Part shown: one piece after another, positions 51,266 to 59,889 of the stretch
Layout: every line of letters starts with the position of its first letter
Numbering within the stretch: the first letter of the stretch is position 1
Origin: CAVOEB01 sp965249645
GTDB lineage: Bacteria > Pseudomonadota > Alphaproteobacteria > UBA828 > JAPUJA01
Assembly: GCA_965249645.1 (NCBI GenBank)
Contig: CBDFML010000010.1
Span: 310,001 to 374,000 of the forward strand
DNA: 64,000 nt
Reading direction: 5' to 3'
The notes under the pieces: generated by a model
Databases searched by the model: none
Told to the model about the DNA's origin: nothing
What the model saw: the letters and a program-made list of their open reading frames with translations, nothing else
Translations under genes and position numbers: made by a program

Positions 51266-51712
51266 GCGTTAACCCCCTGCAACGTTAGTCGGGGCGGTTC
51301 AAGCCCGCCCCGCCATCTGTTATGCGTCGGACACATCCTTAGGGTTTGTGGGGTCCGACAACTCGTAGAGTGGCATCACTCTGCACGGAATTCAGATGCC
51401 TGTCTAGCCATAATGCCCCCGATCGCGGCGTTGTACTTGGTCAATTCTTTAGCCTGTGTCAGTGCTGTCTAGAGCCTGCGGCGGGTCATTTTCTGCGGTC
51501 CAGGCCGTTTCCCTAACAGCATGTAATTGTGCGGTGCAGCACATCGGACGGTCTTATTATTAACTATTTCCAGGTCCGAAAAAATGCCGAAGGTTCGACG
51601 ACCGGCGAAAGAGATTGCTGCGACGCGGTATAGCAGCGTCTGACGGCGGCCTGGCCCTTGGCTGATAAGGCCGACGTGCTATTTTGTCAGGCACGCGCAT
51701 AAGGGCGGAATA
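51266..51712. other. Divergent spacer upstream of amt
   Basis: 447 bp without a supported gene. Two inverted repeats face the amt start: GGGGCGG/CCGCCCC with a 7-base loop at 51291-51311, inside the amt leader, and GTCGGAC/GTCCGAC at 51326-51360 with a 20-base spacer. No convincing sigma-54 or sigma-70 box was found near them. Confidence 0.4.
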
Positions 51713-52267
51713 ATGGACGGAACAGGTCTGCGAGATCATTTTCTGGGCTGGCAATGCCGAATTCGGCAGCTGGCGATTCGCGAGAGTGCGGGACAGCCCA
51801 GCTCCGGGATGCGCCCCCGCGTGCTCGACGCAAGCGGCGCGGAACTGGCGGCTGGCATCAACGTGCTGATCGTGGAGGCCGAGCCGGAGGAGGCCACGAG
51901 CCTGTTCCGCTTCACCTGCCAGAAGAGTCACGATCCTCAGGCGCGTTATGACGAGGCGCTGCGATTTCTCGCCTCGGCCTATTTCCAGCACCCGCGGGAC
52001 TTCAGCGACCGCCTGAGCGCGACCTTCGCCGCCGATTCCGCATTCGCCGAACGGTTGCTGTCACTCGGCCGCTGCCGGCTCGTGTTCGAGCAGTTCGGCC
52101 AGCGCTACGATCTGGCCTGCGCGGTGAGCGAGCTCGCGACTGGCCATCGCCGCTACGAGGCCACCTTCTGGCACAACAAATTGTTCAACGCCACGTTGCC
52201 GTCCGGCGTGCGGATCCTCTCCTTTGCGCCCGACTGGGCCGAGGCAGAAGCGACGCCTGCCCCCTGA
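51713..52267 (+). CDS. Conserved-looking protein of unknown function
   Basis: 184 residues, no signal peptide. Visible stretches: HFLGWQCRIRQLAIRESAGQPS, GINVLIVEAEPEEATSLFRF, DEALRFLASAYFQHPRDFSDRL (in part), HRRYEATFWHNKLFNATLPSG. Soluble, mixed alpha/beta by composition. No family recognised. It lies alone between the amt unit and the convergent glx operon. Confidence 0.65.
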   Translation: MDGTGLRDHFLGWQCRIRQLAIRESAGQPSSGMRPRVLDASGAELAAGINVLIVEAEPEEATSLFRFTCQKSHDPQARYDEALRFLASAYFQHPRDFSDRLSATFAADSAFAERLLSLGRCRLVFEQFGQRYDLACAVSELATGHRRYEATFWHNKLFNATLPSGVRILSFAPDWAEAEATPAP

Positions 52268-52304
52268 TCGGCGGATGGTGGCGCTCCGGCCGATCGAAGG
52301 TCCA

Positions 52305-52337
52305 AATTAAAACAGGGCCCCCGAAGGAGCCCTGTTC
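52305..52337 (-). terminator. Intrinsic terminator of the glx-like operon
   Basis: On the minus strand ACAGGGCTCC, a TTCG loop and GGGGCCCTGT form a stem, then TTTTAATTT. It lies 22 bp after the stop of the 131-residue gene at 52359, ending the operon. Confidence 0.8.
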
Positions 52338-52358
52338 CCATCAGATCGTTTGGGTCGC

Positions 52359-52754
52359 CTAGAACTTGCGGTAGGCGTTGTAGAGATCGACCATCGGGTG
52401 GCGGGCCGACATCTGGAATTTGAGCAGCAATTCCCGCGCGATCATGTCGCGGTCCTGCTGGTTGTCGGGAAGATCGACATCCTCGGGCACGGTCACCCAG
52501 CCGTTGATGTTACGGTCGAACACGGCGGCCCGGCCTTCCTCGTAGCCCATATGAACGTCTTCGAGCCAGTTCAAATCGGTCCAGCCCATGGTCTCCATAT
52601 AGGTCTTGAGATACGGCGTGACCCGGCTGTAGTCGGGCACGAGATTCACGTCGTAGCGGTAGCCGATATGCTGGCCGATTTCCGCTTCGCGCTCGCTGTC
52701 GAGTCCCGAGCTCTTGAGGAAGTAATCAACGTCCTGCTTGGTTTTCTTGCTCAT
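52359..52754 (-). CDS. Unknown 131-residue protein at the end of the glx-like operon
   Basis: 131 residues, soluble and charged. Stretches include KTKQDVDYFLKSSGLDSEREAE, YRYDVNLVPDYSRVTPYLKTYMETMGW (in part) and LLLKFQMSARHPMVDLYNAYRKF. No family recognised. Starts 9 bp after the glxD-like stop and ends just before the terminator, so it is co-transcribed. It may be an accessory subunit of the neighbouring enzymes. Confidence 0.75.
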   Translation of the reverse strand: MSKKTKQDVDYFLKSSGLDSEREAEIGQHIGYRYDVNLVPDYSRVTPYLKTYMETMGWTDLNWLEDVHMGYEEGRAAVFDRNINGWVTVPEDVDLPDNQQDRDMIARELLLKFQMSARHPMVDLYNAYRKF

Positions 52755-52763
52755 GATCGCCTC

Positions 52764-54140
52764 CTAGTAGCGCGACATGTCGGGCTGGCCGACCGTGTGC
52801 TGGGTTCCGGCGAGCGGCACCATGGCGAGCGCGGAGGCTTCCATGGTGAGTGCGGCAAGGTCCTCCGGCTCGAGGGAATGCACGCTGGTTTTACCGCAGG
52901 CGCGGGCCATCATCTGGCATTCCATGGTCAGGGTGTGGAGGAAGTTGTAGACCCGCTCGGCCGCCTCATCGGGATTGAGACGCTTGCGCAGCTCGGGGTC
53001 CTGCGTTGCCACGCCGACCGGGCAGCGCCCGGTGTGGCAGTGGTAACAATAGCCGGCCTCGACACCCATCTCGGCCTCGAAATCGGCCTCGGGAATGTCC
53101 TTGTTGCAGTTCAGTGCCATCATCACCGAATGGCCGATGGCGACACCGTCGGCGCCCAGCGCCAGCGCCTTGGCGACGTCGCCGCCGTTGCGGATGCCGC
53201 CGGCATAGATCAGGCTGATGTTCCCGCTCTCGCCGACATCGTCGAGCGCCTTGCGCGCCTGGCGGATGGCGGCGATGCCCGGCACGCCGGTTTCCTCGGT
53301 GGCGAGGTGGGGTCCGGCGCCCGTGGAACCCTCCATGCCGTCGATATAGATACTGTCGGGCCGGGTCTTTGCCGCCATGCGCACATCGTCATAGACGCGC
53401 GCGGAGCCCAGTTTGAGCTGGATCGGGATTTCGCCGTTGGTCGCCTCGCGAATCTCGTCAATTTTGAGTGCAAGGTCGTCCGGACCCAGCCAGTCGGGAT
53501 GGCGCGCCGGCGAGCGCTGGTCGATGCCGGCGGGCAGCGAGCGCATTTCGGCAACCTGATCGGTCACCTTCTGCCCCATCAGATGGCCGCCCAGACCCAC
53601 CTTGCAGCCCTGACCGATGAAGAACTCACAGGCATCGGCGAGGCGCAGGTGGTGAGGGTTGAAGCCGTATCGTGACTGAATGCACTGATAGAGCCACTTC
53701 TCGGAATAGCGTCGCTCGTCGGGGATCATGCCGCCTTCGCCCGAGCAGGTCGCGGTGCCCGCCATGGTCGCGCCGCGAGCGAGAGCGATCTTGGCCTCGT
53801 AGGAGAGCGCGCCGAAGCTCATGCCCGTGACGTAGATCGGGATGTCGAGCTCGAGCGGGCGCTTCGCGTTCGGGCCGATCACGGTCGTGGTCTCGCATTT
53901 CTCGCGGTAACCTTCGATGACGAAGCGTGTCAACGTGCCCGGCATGAAGGTCAGATCGTCCCAGGTCGGGATCTTCTTGAAGATCGAGAAGCCGCGCATG
54001 CGGTAGCGACCGAGTTCGGACTTGATATGGATGTCGTCCATCACTTCGGGCGGGAACATAAAGCTCTTGCCGAGGAGAGATTTGTTGCGCGCCGGCCGGT
54101 TGTGTCCGGGGCCCGCGCCGGTGTCTTTTTTCGTTGCCAT
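52764..54140 (-). CDS. FMN-binding glutamate synthase domain protein (GlxD/MgsC-like)
   Basis: 458 residues. It is the FMN/Fe-S central part of glutamate synthase as a free protein: PIYVTGMSFGALSYEAKIALARGA, GEGGMIPDE, IDGMEGSTGAGPHL, LIYAGGIRNGGDVAKALALGADGVAIG (in part), and a cysteine cluster CYHCHTGRCPVGVATQDPEL. Stand-alone versions are subunits of N-methylglutamate synthase (MgsC) or GlxD. It assembles with the two upstream proteins. Coupled by short gaps on both sides. Confidence 0.87.
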   Translation of the reverse strand: MATKKDTGAGPGHNRPARNKSLLGKSFMFPPEVMDDIHIKSELGRYRMRGFSIFKKIPTWDDLTFMPGTLTRFVIEGYREKCETTTVIGPNAKRPLELDIPIYVTGMSFGALSYEAKIALARGATMAGTATCSGEGGMIPDERRYSEKWLYQCIQSRYGFNPHHLRLADACEFFIGQGCKVGLGGHLMGQKVTDQVAEMRSLPAGIDQRSPARHPDWLGPDDLALKIDEIREATNGEIPIQLKLGSARVYDDVRMAAKTRPDSIYIDGMEGSTGAGPHLATEETGVPGIAAIRQARKALDDVGESGNISLIYAGGIRNGGDVAKALALGADGVAIGHSVMMALNCNKDIPEADFEAEMGVEAGYCYHCHTGRCPVGVATQDPELRKRLNPDEAAERVYNFLHTLTMECQMMARACGKTSVHSLEPEDLAALTMEASALAMVPLAGTQHTVGQPDMSRY

Positions 54141-54151
54141 CGTGATCTCCT

Positions 54152-55003
54152 TTACAGCGCGATCTTCTTTTCGGTGGGCTCCAGATTGTCATAGTTCCAG
54201 AGCTGCTTGCCCGAGACGATCTTTTGCAGGTTCTTGACCCCGTCGGGCGCTTCGAGGCCGAAGGTCGAGAGCTTCGTCTCGAGCCAGGCCGCCTCGACGT
54301 CGGTGATCTCGCCGGGCACGGCGTCGACCCCAAGTCCCGAGATATTGCCGCCGACATAGATTGTGCCGTCGTACATCGAGTCACCGAGATTGATCCCGGC
54401 GTCGCCCAGGATGATCATGCGGCCGCGCTGCATCATGAAGCCGGAGAACGCGCCGGTGCGCCCGCCCACGATGATAGTGCCGCCCTTCTGGTCGATCCCG
54501 GTCCGCGAGCCGACGTCGCCCTTGCAGATCAGGTCGCCGCCGCGGATTGCCGCACCGAAGGTCGAGCCGGCGTTCTTCTCGATCACGACGGTGCCGGCCA
54601 TCATGTTCTCGGCGCAGCTCCAGCCCACCCGGCCGGAAATCCGGACATTCGGGCCGTCGATCAGTCCGCAACCGAAATAGCCGAGACTGCCCTCGAAATC
54701 GAGCTTGAGCCGGTTGAGAATGCCGACGCCGAGGCTGTGCTTGGCGAGCGGGTTCTTGACCACGATGTGACCGTAGCCCTCGCCCATCAGCTCGCGAATG
54801 CGCAGATTGACCGCCGGTCCCTCGATCTCCGCCGCGTCGATTTCGGCGGTCTTGTCGAAATCGACCTCGAATGCTTGCGGATGGGTGAAGTTGTCGCTCT
54901 CCTCCGCGGAGAAGAACCTTTGCTGCGTGCGCCCGGCGAGCTGCTCGGTGTGCAGTCCCATTTCGTAGGATTTGTGGGCGCTGTCTTCCTTTAGTTGTGC
55001 CAT
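54152..55003 (-). CDS. glxC: GXGXG-motif glutamate synthase domain protein (GlxC/MgsB-like)
   Basis: 283 residues. A long N-terminal arm (about 40 residues) precedes a beta-helix of Gly repeats characteristic of the glutamate synthase C-terminal domain: GGDLICKGDVGSRTGIDQKGG, then IIVGGRTGAFSGFMMQRG, MIILGDAGINLGDSMYDGTIYVGG (in part). GlxC proteins are paired with a free amidotransferase and FMN subunit. It overlaps the glxB stop by 13 bases. Confidence 0.87.
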   Translation of the reverse strand: MAQLKEDSAHKSYEMGLHTEQLAGRTQQRFFSAEESDNFTHPQAFEVDFDKTAEIDAAEIEGPAVNLRIRELMGEGYGHIVVKNPLAKHSLGVGILNRLKLDFEGSLGYFGCGLIDGPNVRISGRVGWSCAENMMAGTVVIEKNAGSTFGAAIRGGDLICKGDVGSRTGIDQKGGTIIVGGRTGAFSGFMMQRGRMIILGDAGINLGDSMYDGTIYVGGNISGLGVDAVPGEITDVEAAWLETKLSTFGLEAPDGVKNLQKIVSGKQLWNYDNLEPTEKKIAL

Positions 55004-55947
55004 ACCATCACCTCCCCTTCATAGGGATCCCAAGTGTCGATCTCGTTTTTGAAAATGCTGCGGATCGCGACCTCCTCCGAGGCCATGCCGACGAAGTCGT
55101 CGCTTTCGTAGAGCACCATCGGCTTGGCCGCCATGGTGTCCTTGGCCATGCCCAGGCGGTCGCCGGTGGCGACCAGATAGGTGAACACGCCGTCCAGATC
55201 GCCGATCGAGCGCCGCATCGCCTCTTCGAGCTCGTCGCCCTGCTCCATACGGTCGGCGAGGTAGACGGCGATCAGTTCCGAATCGCAGTTCGACATGAAG
55301 CGCTGGCCGCGCCGCTCGAGAGCACGCCGGTTGCCCCAGTAGTTGGTGAGCTGGCCGTTATGCACGACCGCGACGTCGTTGAACGGATAGGCCCAGTAGG
55401 GATGCGCGGAGCGAATATCGACGTCCGATTCGGTGGCCATGCGGGTGTGGCCGATGGCGTGGGTGCCCGTAAAGCCCGGCAGTCCGTACTGGCTGCTCAC
55501 CCGACCGGCGTCGCCCAGGTCCTTGACCAGCTGGAGCGCCCTGCCCATCGAGAGGATCTCGGCGCCGTCGACGTCCTCGAGATAGTCTGCGAAGCGCTTG
55601 AACTCCTCGAACTGGTCCATCGAACCTTCGGTGAATTTCAGCCGGTAGAGAAAGGCATAGTCGGTCGCCGGCTCCTCTCTGACGATGGTGCCGCCGCGTG
55701 CCTCGATCCGCCGGTCGACCTCCGCCTTGCGCTCACGCACCTGTTGATGGATGTCGAAGCCGTGCCTCATCTCTTCCTGCTCGGCCACCTTGAAGCGCAT
55801 GACGAACTCGCCGTTCGTGGGCACACCGTAGAGTGCGAAGCCCGTCGAATCGGGACCGCGATGTTTGAGCGCCTGGAGCATCGACGTCATCTCACTGCCG
55901 ACATCGCCCGTCGAGCCCCGGTGAATCAGTCCCGCAATGCCACACAT
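54991..55947 (-). CDS. Class II glutamine amidotransferase (GlxB/MgsA-like)
   Basis: 318 residues from the ATG at 55947 (GGAGTGA before it). Ntn hydrolase with catalytic Cys2 (MCGIAGLIHRG) and typical QALKHRGPDSTG, HTRMATESDVDIRSAHPYWAY, VVHNGQLTNYW and SNCDSELIAVYLADR. It gives ammonia or transfers a glutamyl group to the FMN partner. Set with GlxC and GlxD forms a split glutamate synthase. Starts after a 41-bp gap from the GS-like gene. Confidence 0.88.
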   Translation of the reverse strand: MCGIAGLIHRGSTGDVGSEMTSMLQALKHRGPDSTGFALYGVPTNGEFVMRFKVAEQEEMRHGFDIHQQVRERKAEVDRRIEARGGTIVREEPATDYAFLYRLKFTEGSMDQFEEFKRFADYLEDVDGAEILSMGRALQLVKDLGDAGRVSSQYGLPGFTGTHAIGHTRMATESDVDIRSAHPYWAYPFNDVAVVHNGQLTNYWGNRRALERRGQRFMSNCDSELIAVYLADRMEQGDELEEAMRRSIGDLDGVFTYLVATGDRLGMAKDTMAAKPMVLYESDDFVGMASEEVAIRSIFKNEIDTWDPYEGEVMVWHN

Positions 55948-55988
55948 CTCGATTTCACTCCATCGTGATTGTCGTGTCGTCCGCCGCG

Positions 55989-57458
55989 TTAAGGCAGGAT
56001 GTCGAGATAGGTATCGACGTCCCATTGCGTGACGGTTGCCATGAAGCGCGCCCATTCGTCGCGCTTGTAGTGCGTGTAGACATCGAACATCTTGCCGGGC
56101 AGGGCCGACTTGATGACCTCGTCCTCTTCGAGGCGGTCGAGCGCCTCGCCCAGCGACATGGGCAGCTTCTTGACGACCTTGCCCTGCTCCATGGCCTCGT
56201 AGATATTTCGGTGCTCGGGCTCGCCCGGGTCGAGATCGCGCGTGATACCGTCGTCGAACGCCTTGAGCAGGGCGGCGCCCATGAGATAAGGGTTCGCGGC
56301 CGAATCCACCGAACGGTATTCGAAGCGGCCCGGCGCCGAAATGCGCAAGCTGCAGGTCCGGTTCTGGTAGCCCCAGTCGGCGTAGACCGGCGCCCAGAAG
56401 CCCTTATCCCAGAGGCGGCGGTAGGAATTTACCGTCGGTGAGCCGATCGCAGTCAGCGCGGGCAAGTGCTCCATGACGCCGCCGACGCAGTTCAGCCCGA
56501 TTGGGCCCGGCTTGGACTCACCGGGCAGCGGCATGAAGGTGTTCTCGCCGCCCTTGCGGTATTGGAACGAGCCATCGGTGCCGGGCAGGGAATCCGCGTG
56601 GGCTGTGTTGAGCAGCTGATCCTCGCCGCCGCGCCAGAGCGAGACGTTATGGTGGCAGCCGCTTGCCGAAACGCCCATGAAGGGCTTCGGCATGAAGCAG
56701 GCGATCAGATTGTTCTCGCGCGCGACCTGGGCGCAGATCTGGCGGTAAGTGGTCAGCCGATCGGCGTTGCGCAGCACATCGTCGTAGGTGCAGTTCAGCT
56801 CGAGCTGGCCCGGCGCGTCCTCGTGATCGCCCTGGATCATGTCGAGGCCCATTTGCGCCGAATAATCGATGGTCTGCATGAAGATCGGGCGAAGTTCGGC
56901 GAACTGCTCGATGTGGTAGCAGAACGGCTTAGTGACGCCGCCCGTCGGCTTGCCGTCTTCGTCCTTGGTCAGCCACATCATTTCGGGCTCGGTGCCCATG
57001 CGCATATCCAGACCGTCATGCTTGGCCTTGAACTCGTCGTGGATGGCGCGCAGGTTGCCGCGGCAATCCGCGGTCAGTCGGCCACCCGGGTTTTCCGGCT
57101 CCTCGCGGTTGCGGAAGCAGGTGCAAAAGATGCGGGCGATGCGCTTGTCCCAGGGCAACTGGACGAAGGTATCGGGATCGGCAATACCAACCAGTTCGGC
57201 CGATTCCGCGCCGAAGCCGATATAGTTGCCGTCCATGTCGGTGAACAGATTGGCGGTCGAGCCGTAGACCAGCTGGAAGCCGCGTTCGGCGAGGCTTTCC
57301 CAATGATCGGACGGCACGCCCTTGCCGACGATGCGGCCGGTCACCGAGACGAACTGGTAGTAGATGTAGGTAATCCCGAGTTCTTTGATTTTCGAGCGTA
57401 CCTGCTTGACCAGGTCGGCCCGGCCCTCTTGATCGACGTAGGCTTCGAGATCCGTCAT
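55989..57458 (-). CDS. Glutamine synthetase family protein (type III/GlnT or gamma-glutamylamide synthetase-like)
   Basis: 489 residues. Glutamine-synthetase fold: N-terminal beta-grasp (KELGITYIYYQFVSVTGRIVG in part), metal-site motif MGTEPEMMW, DHEDAPGQLELNCTYDD, ATP/Glu motif CFMPKPFMGVSASGCHHNVSLW, and RFEYRSVDSAANPYLMG. The acceptor could be ammonia, methylamine or another amine, as in GmaS. The company of the glxBCD-type set favours a gamma-glutamylamide pathway. Gap of 115 bp to the upstream FAD gene. Confidence 0.85.
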   Translation of the reverse strand: MTDLEAYVDQEGRADLVKQVRSKIKELGITYIYYQFVSVTGRIVGKGVPSDHWESLAERGFQLVYGSTANLFTDMDGNYIGFGAESAELVGIADPDTFVQLPWDKRIARIFCTCFRNREEPENPGGRLTADCRGNLRAIHDEFKAKHDGLDMRMGTEPEMMWLTKDEDGKPTGGVTKPFCYHIEQFAELRPIFMQTIDYSAQMGLDMIQGDHEDAPGQLELNCTYDDVLRNADRLTTYRQICAQVARENNLIACFMPKPFMGVSASGCHHNVSLWRGGEDQLLNTAHADSLPGTDGSFQYRKGGENTFMPLPGESKPGPIGLNCVGGVMEHLPALTAIGSPTVNSYRRLWDKGFWAPVYADWGYQNRTCSLRISAPGRFEYRSVDSAANPYLMGAALLKAFDDGITRDLDPGEPEHRNIYEAMEQGKVVKKLPMSLGEALDRLEEDEVIKSALPGKMFDVYTHYKRDEWARFMATVTQWDVDTYLDILP

Positions 57459-57573
57459 CGGTTTGTCTCCCTCGTTAATGCCTGTTTCACGACCGTGTCG
57501 AGATGCTTCATCCGGCCTCGTTTACGGTCACCCAGTTTTCTATCTCTCACACCGTCTTGCGTTTCGTCCAGAT

Positions 57574-58917
57574 TCAACTCCAGGGGAAGGGGCTGTTCGA
57601 GACGGGGTGAAGCTTGCCTTCGGCGAAACGCGAAAAGCGAAACGGTTCGAGCAGTGCGCTTTGTTCGCCCATCAGCTCATCGGCGACCAGCTTGCCGACG
57701 GCGATCATCTTGTAGCCGTGATTCGAATCGGCGATCACGTAGCAGTTCTCGCGAAAGCGATCGAACACGGGAAAGCTGTCGACGGTGAACGCCCCGATAC
57801 CGCCCGATGGCTCGTCGCGATAGATGCCCATCTGACCTTCGTAACGTTTCTGGCAGTGGGCCAGAGCGGAGACCCACATATGGGCGAAGTCGTCGCTCGC
57901 GATGAATTCGGGCGACTCGGTGCCGTAGGGATCGACCGCTACGTCGAGCGCCTTGCCGTTGACCAGATAGGGTGCGGCGCCGCCCTGGATACCGTTGAAG
58001 TTGAAGTCGGGCTTGTAGTAGATGCCCCAGCGTTCGTCTGTGATCAGCGAGCCGTCGACGCAGGAATAGAGTGGCGCGTCGCTGTCCACATGGACTACCG
58101 GCGGCATGTTGCCGTCGTTGGTGTTGCCGGTGTCGGGGGCCACGCCCAAGGTGCCTTCCTGGAGGCACCAATAGATCCACATGTCCTGGCCTTTATGGAG
58201 TTGACCGTCGCCATCCTTGACCTCGATCTTTTCGGGCAGTTCGAGCATCGACCAGATCCGGGGAGCCCAGGGGCCGACGGCGACGATCACCTGGTCGACC
58301 TCGATCGGACCCTGGTCGGTGACCACCGCCGTGACGGCCCCGCTATTGCTGCCGCTTTTGAAGCCCGTCACGTTAGTTCCGCTGGCGATGCGCACGCCCT
58401 CGCCCTCGGCCTTGGTCGCCAGGCCGTAGATCGAGGCGGTGTTGTTCGCGTAGCCGCCGCGCTTCTCGTGGAGAACCGAGGTGATCCCCGGCGCTTGCCA
58501 GTCGTCGAAGATGCTCTTCATGTAGCGCATGCAATCGGCTTCGCCTTCAACGAATTCCGACTCGTAGCCGATCGCCTTCTGCTGTTCGGCGATTGTCGCG
58601 ACATCGGCATGCATCGATTCGGGGCTGATCTGCATGTAGCCCACCGAATGGTAGGAATAGGCCTTCGGGTCGCTTTCCCACACGTCCACACAGGCCGCCA
58701 TCAGCTCGCGCATGGCGGGCTGGAAATAGTTGTTACGAATCACACCACAGGCGATGCCCGAAGCGCCCGTGGCGATCCCACTCTTGTCGACAACCAGGAT
58801 GTCGGAGCCGTCGCCCTTGCCGCTTGCCTTGAGCCGCTGGGCGAGATGGAATGCGGTACTCAGCCCGTGGATGCCGGCGCCGATGATGAGGTACTTGACG
58901 TGGGTAGGTAGTGCCAT
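57574..58917 (-). CDS. Sarcosine oxidase beta-like FAD-dependent oxidoreductase
   Basis: 447 residues. FAD motif YLIIGAGIHGLSTAFHLAQRL, then LVVDKSGIATGASGIACGVI; C-terminal EPSGGIGAFTVDSFPVFDR and NCYVIADSNHGYKM. Similar to SoxB and to the SoxB-like chain of N-methylglutamate dehydrogenase, but the SoxA, SoxD and SoxG partners are absent. First gene of the operon, facing the GntR regulator. Could oxidise a sarcosine-, N-methyl- or glutamate-type secondary amine. Confidence 0.85.
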   Translation of the reverse strand: MALPTHVKYLIIGAGIHGLSTAFHLAQRLKASGKGDGSDILVVDKSGIATGASGIACGVIRNNYFQPAMRELMAACVDVWESDPKAYSYHSVGYMQISPESMHADVATIAEQQKAIGYESEFVEGEADCMRYMKSIFDDWQAPGITSVLHEKRGGYANNTASIYGLATKAEGEGVRIASGTNVTGFKSGSNSGAVTAVVTDQGPIEVDQVIVAVGPWAPRIWSMLELPEKIEVKDGDGQLHKGQDMWIYWCLQEGTLGVAPDTGNTNDGNMPPVVHVDSDAPLYSCVDGSLITDERWGIYYKPDFNFNGIQGGAAPYLVNGKALDVAVDPYGTESPEFIASDDFAHMWVSALAHCQKRYEGQMGIYRDEPSGGIGAFTVDSFPVFDRFRENCYVIADSNHGYKMIAVGKLVADELMGEQSALLEPFRFSRFAEGKLHPVSNSPFPWS

Positions 58918-59162
58918 TGCCAGGGGTCTCGTCGCTCGATTTCTTCTCTCTACACCGTCTCGCCGGAGTCGACCTCATGACGTTGCCGCACTCGTCGCGG
59001 GGAGGGGGATTGGGCTATCAAATTAGACCAATTGTCAAGCCAATTTGGGCAGAATATGAAAGATATGCTGCTTAAATCACAAATATTCTGGACCGATTGT
59101 GTGAAATTGGTTTAGATTGGTCTGAGGCTGACCAAGGCCAGATAACAGGTGGGGACGTCACG
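58918..59162. promoter_or_regulatory. Divergent control region with FadR-type operator half-sites
   Basis: 245 bp between the SoxB-like operon and the GntR gene. AGACCAA at 59025-59031 and TTGGTCT at 59117-59123 are inverted copies of one site, each preceded in its own direction by an AAATTGG repeat. The second is part of an inverted repeat TTGGTC (59117-59122) and GACCAA (59130-59135). GntR-family regulators often use TTGGTC-type half-sites, so autoregulation and repression of the operon are plausible. Confidence 0.55.
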
Positions 59163-59870
59163 GTGGATCGGAGCAGCAACGACGCGCCGCGCAAGTCGCG
59201 GGGCACGCCGCCGGCGAGCGCGATTGCGATTGCCCAGGATCTGCGTCAACAGATTTTCGAAGGCGCTTACGGCCACGGCGAGCGCCTGCCCGCGGAACGG
59301 CGGCTAGCCCAATTGTTCGGTGCCTCGCGCTCGACGGTTCGCGAGGCGTTGCACCGGTTGGAGGAGACCGAGCTGGTGACCCGGCGGATCGGCAGCGGCA
59401 CCTACGTGAACCTGCCGTCGCGCCGTGAAGAGGAGGACATCGCCGAAATCACCAGCCCCCTTGAGCTGGTCGAAGTGCGCATGGCCATCGAGCCGGCGAT
59501 CACCCGCCTTGCGGTGATCAAGACGACCGCACGCGACATTGAGCGACTGGCGGACGCGCTTGGCGAATTGGAGCGTTCGGGCGAAGACCCGGAACGGTTT
59601 TCTCGCTGGGACGAGCAATTTCACCTGCGCATCGCCGAGGCCAGTCACAACCCGCTGTTCCTGTCGATCTACCGGCGGATCAATCATGTCCGCAGTCACC
59701 GCCAGTGGAACGCGGTCAAGGGCAACATTCTGAGACCGGAGCGCATCGCCCAGTACAATGCCCACCACCGCAAGCTCTACGACGCCATTCGATCGCGCGA
59801 CGTCGAGGCCGCGGTGTCGCTGATTGCCGAGCATCTGGGCGAGGCCGAGCGCGACCTGGTCGCCCAGTAG
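59163..59870 (+). CDS. GntR/FadR-family transcriptional regulator
   Basis: 235 residues from a GTG at 59163 (AGGTGGGG eight bases before); the TTG at 59097 lies inside the operator and was not used. N-terminal GntR wing helix (ERLPAERRLAQLFGASRSTVREALHRL, in part) and all-helical FCD ligand domain with RWDEQFHLRIAEASHN and YNAHHRKLYDAIRSRD, whose histidines usually bind a metal or carboxylate effector. Divergent from the SoxB-like operon, which it probably represses until a small acid is bound. Confidence 0.85.
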   Translation: MDRSSNDAPRKSRGTPPASAIAIAQDLRQQIFEGAYGHGERLPAERRLAQLFGASRSTVREALHRLEETELVTRRIGSGTYVNLPSRREEEDIAEITSPLELVEVRMAIEPAITRLAVIKTTARDIERLADALGELERSGEDPERFSRWDEQFHLRIAEASHNPLFLSIYRRINHVRSHRQWNAVKGNILRPERIAQYNAHHRKLYDAIRSRDVEAAVSLIAEHLGEAERDLVAQ

Positions 59871-59889
59871 CGAACCGGGAGGGCCGATC

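Noticed and set aside
51266..51712. Sigma-54 promoter before amt
   Set aside because: TGGCAT followed by TGCA at 51371-51386 lies on the wrong strand for amt and has one base too few between the GG and GC.
52359..58917. Complete N-methylglutamate pathway (gmaS, mgsABC, mgdABCD)
   Set aside because: The synthetase-like gene and three synthase parts are present, but only one SoxB-like chain is found and no SoxA, SoxD or SoxG genes. Calling it the known pathway would overreach.
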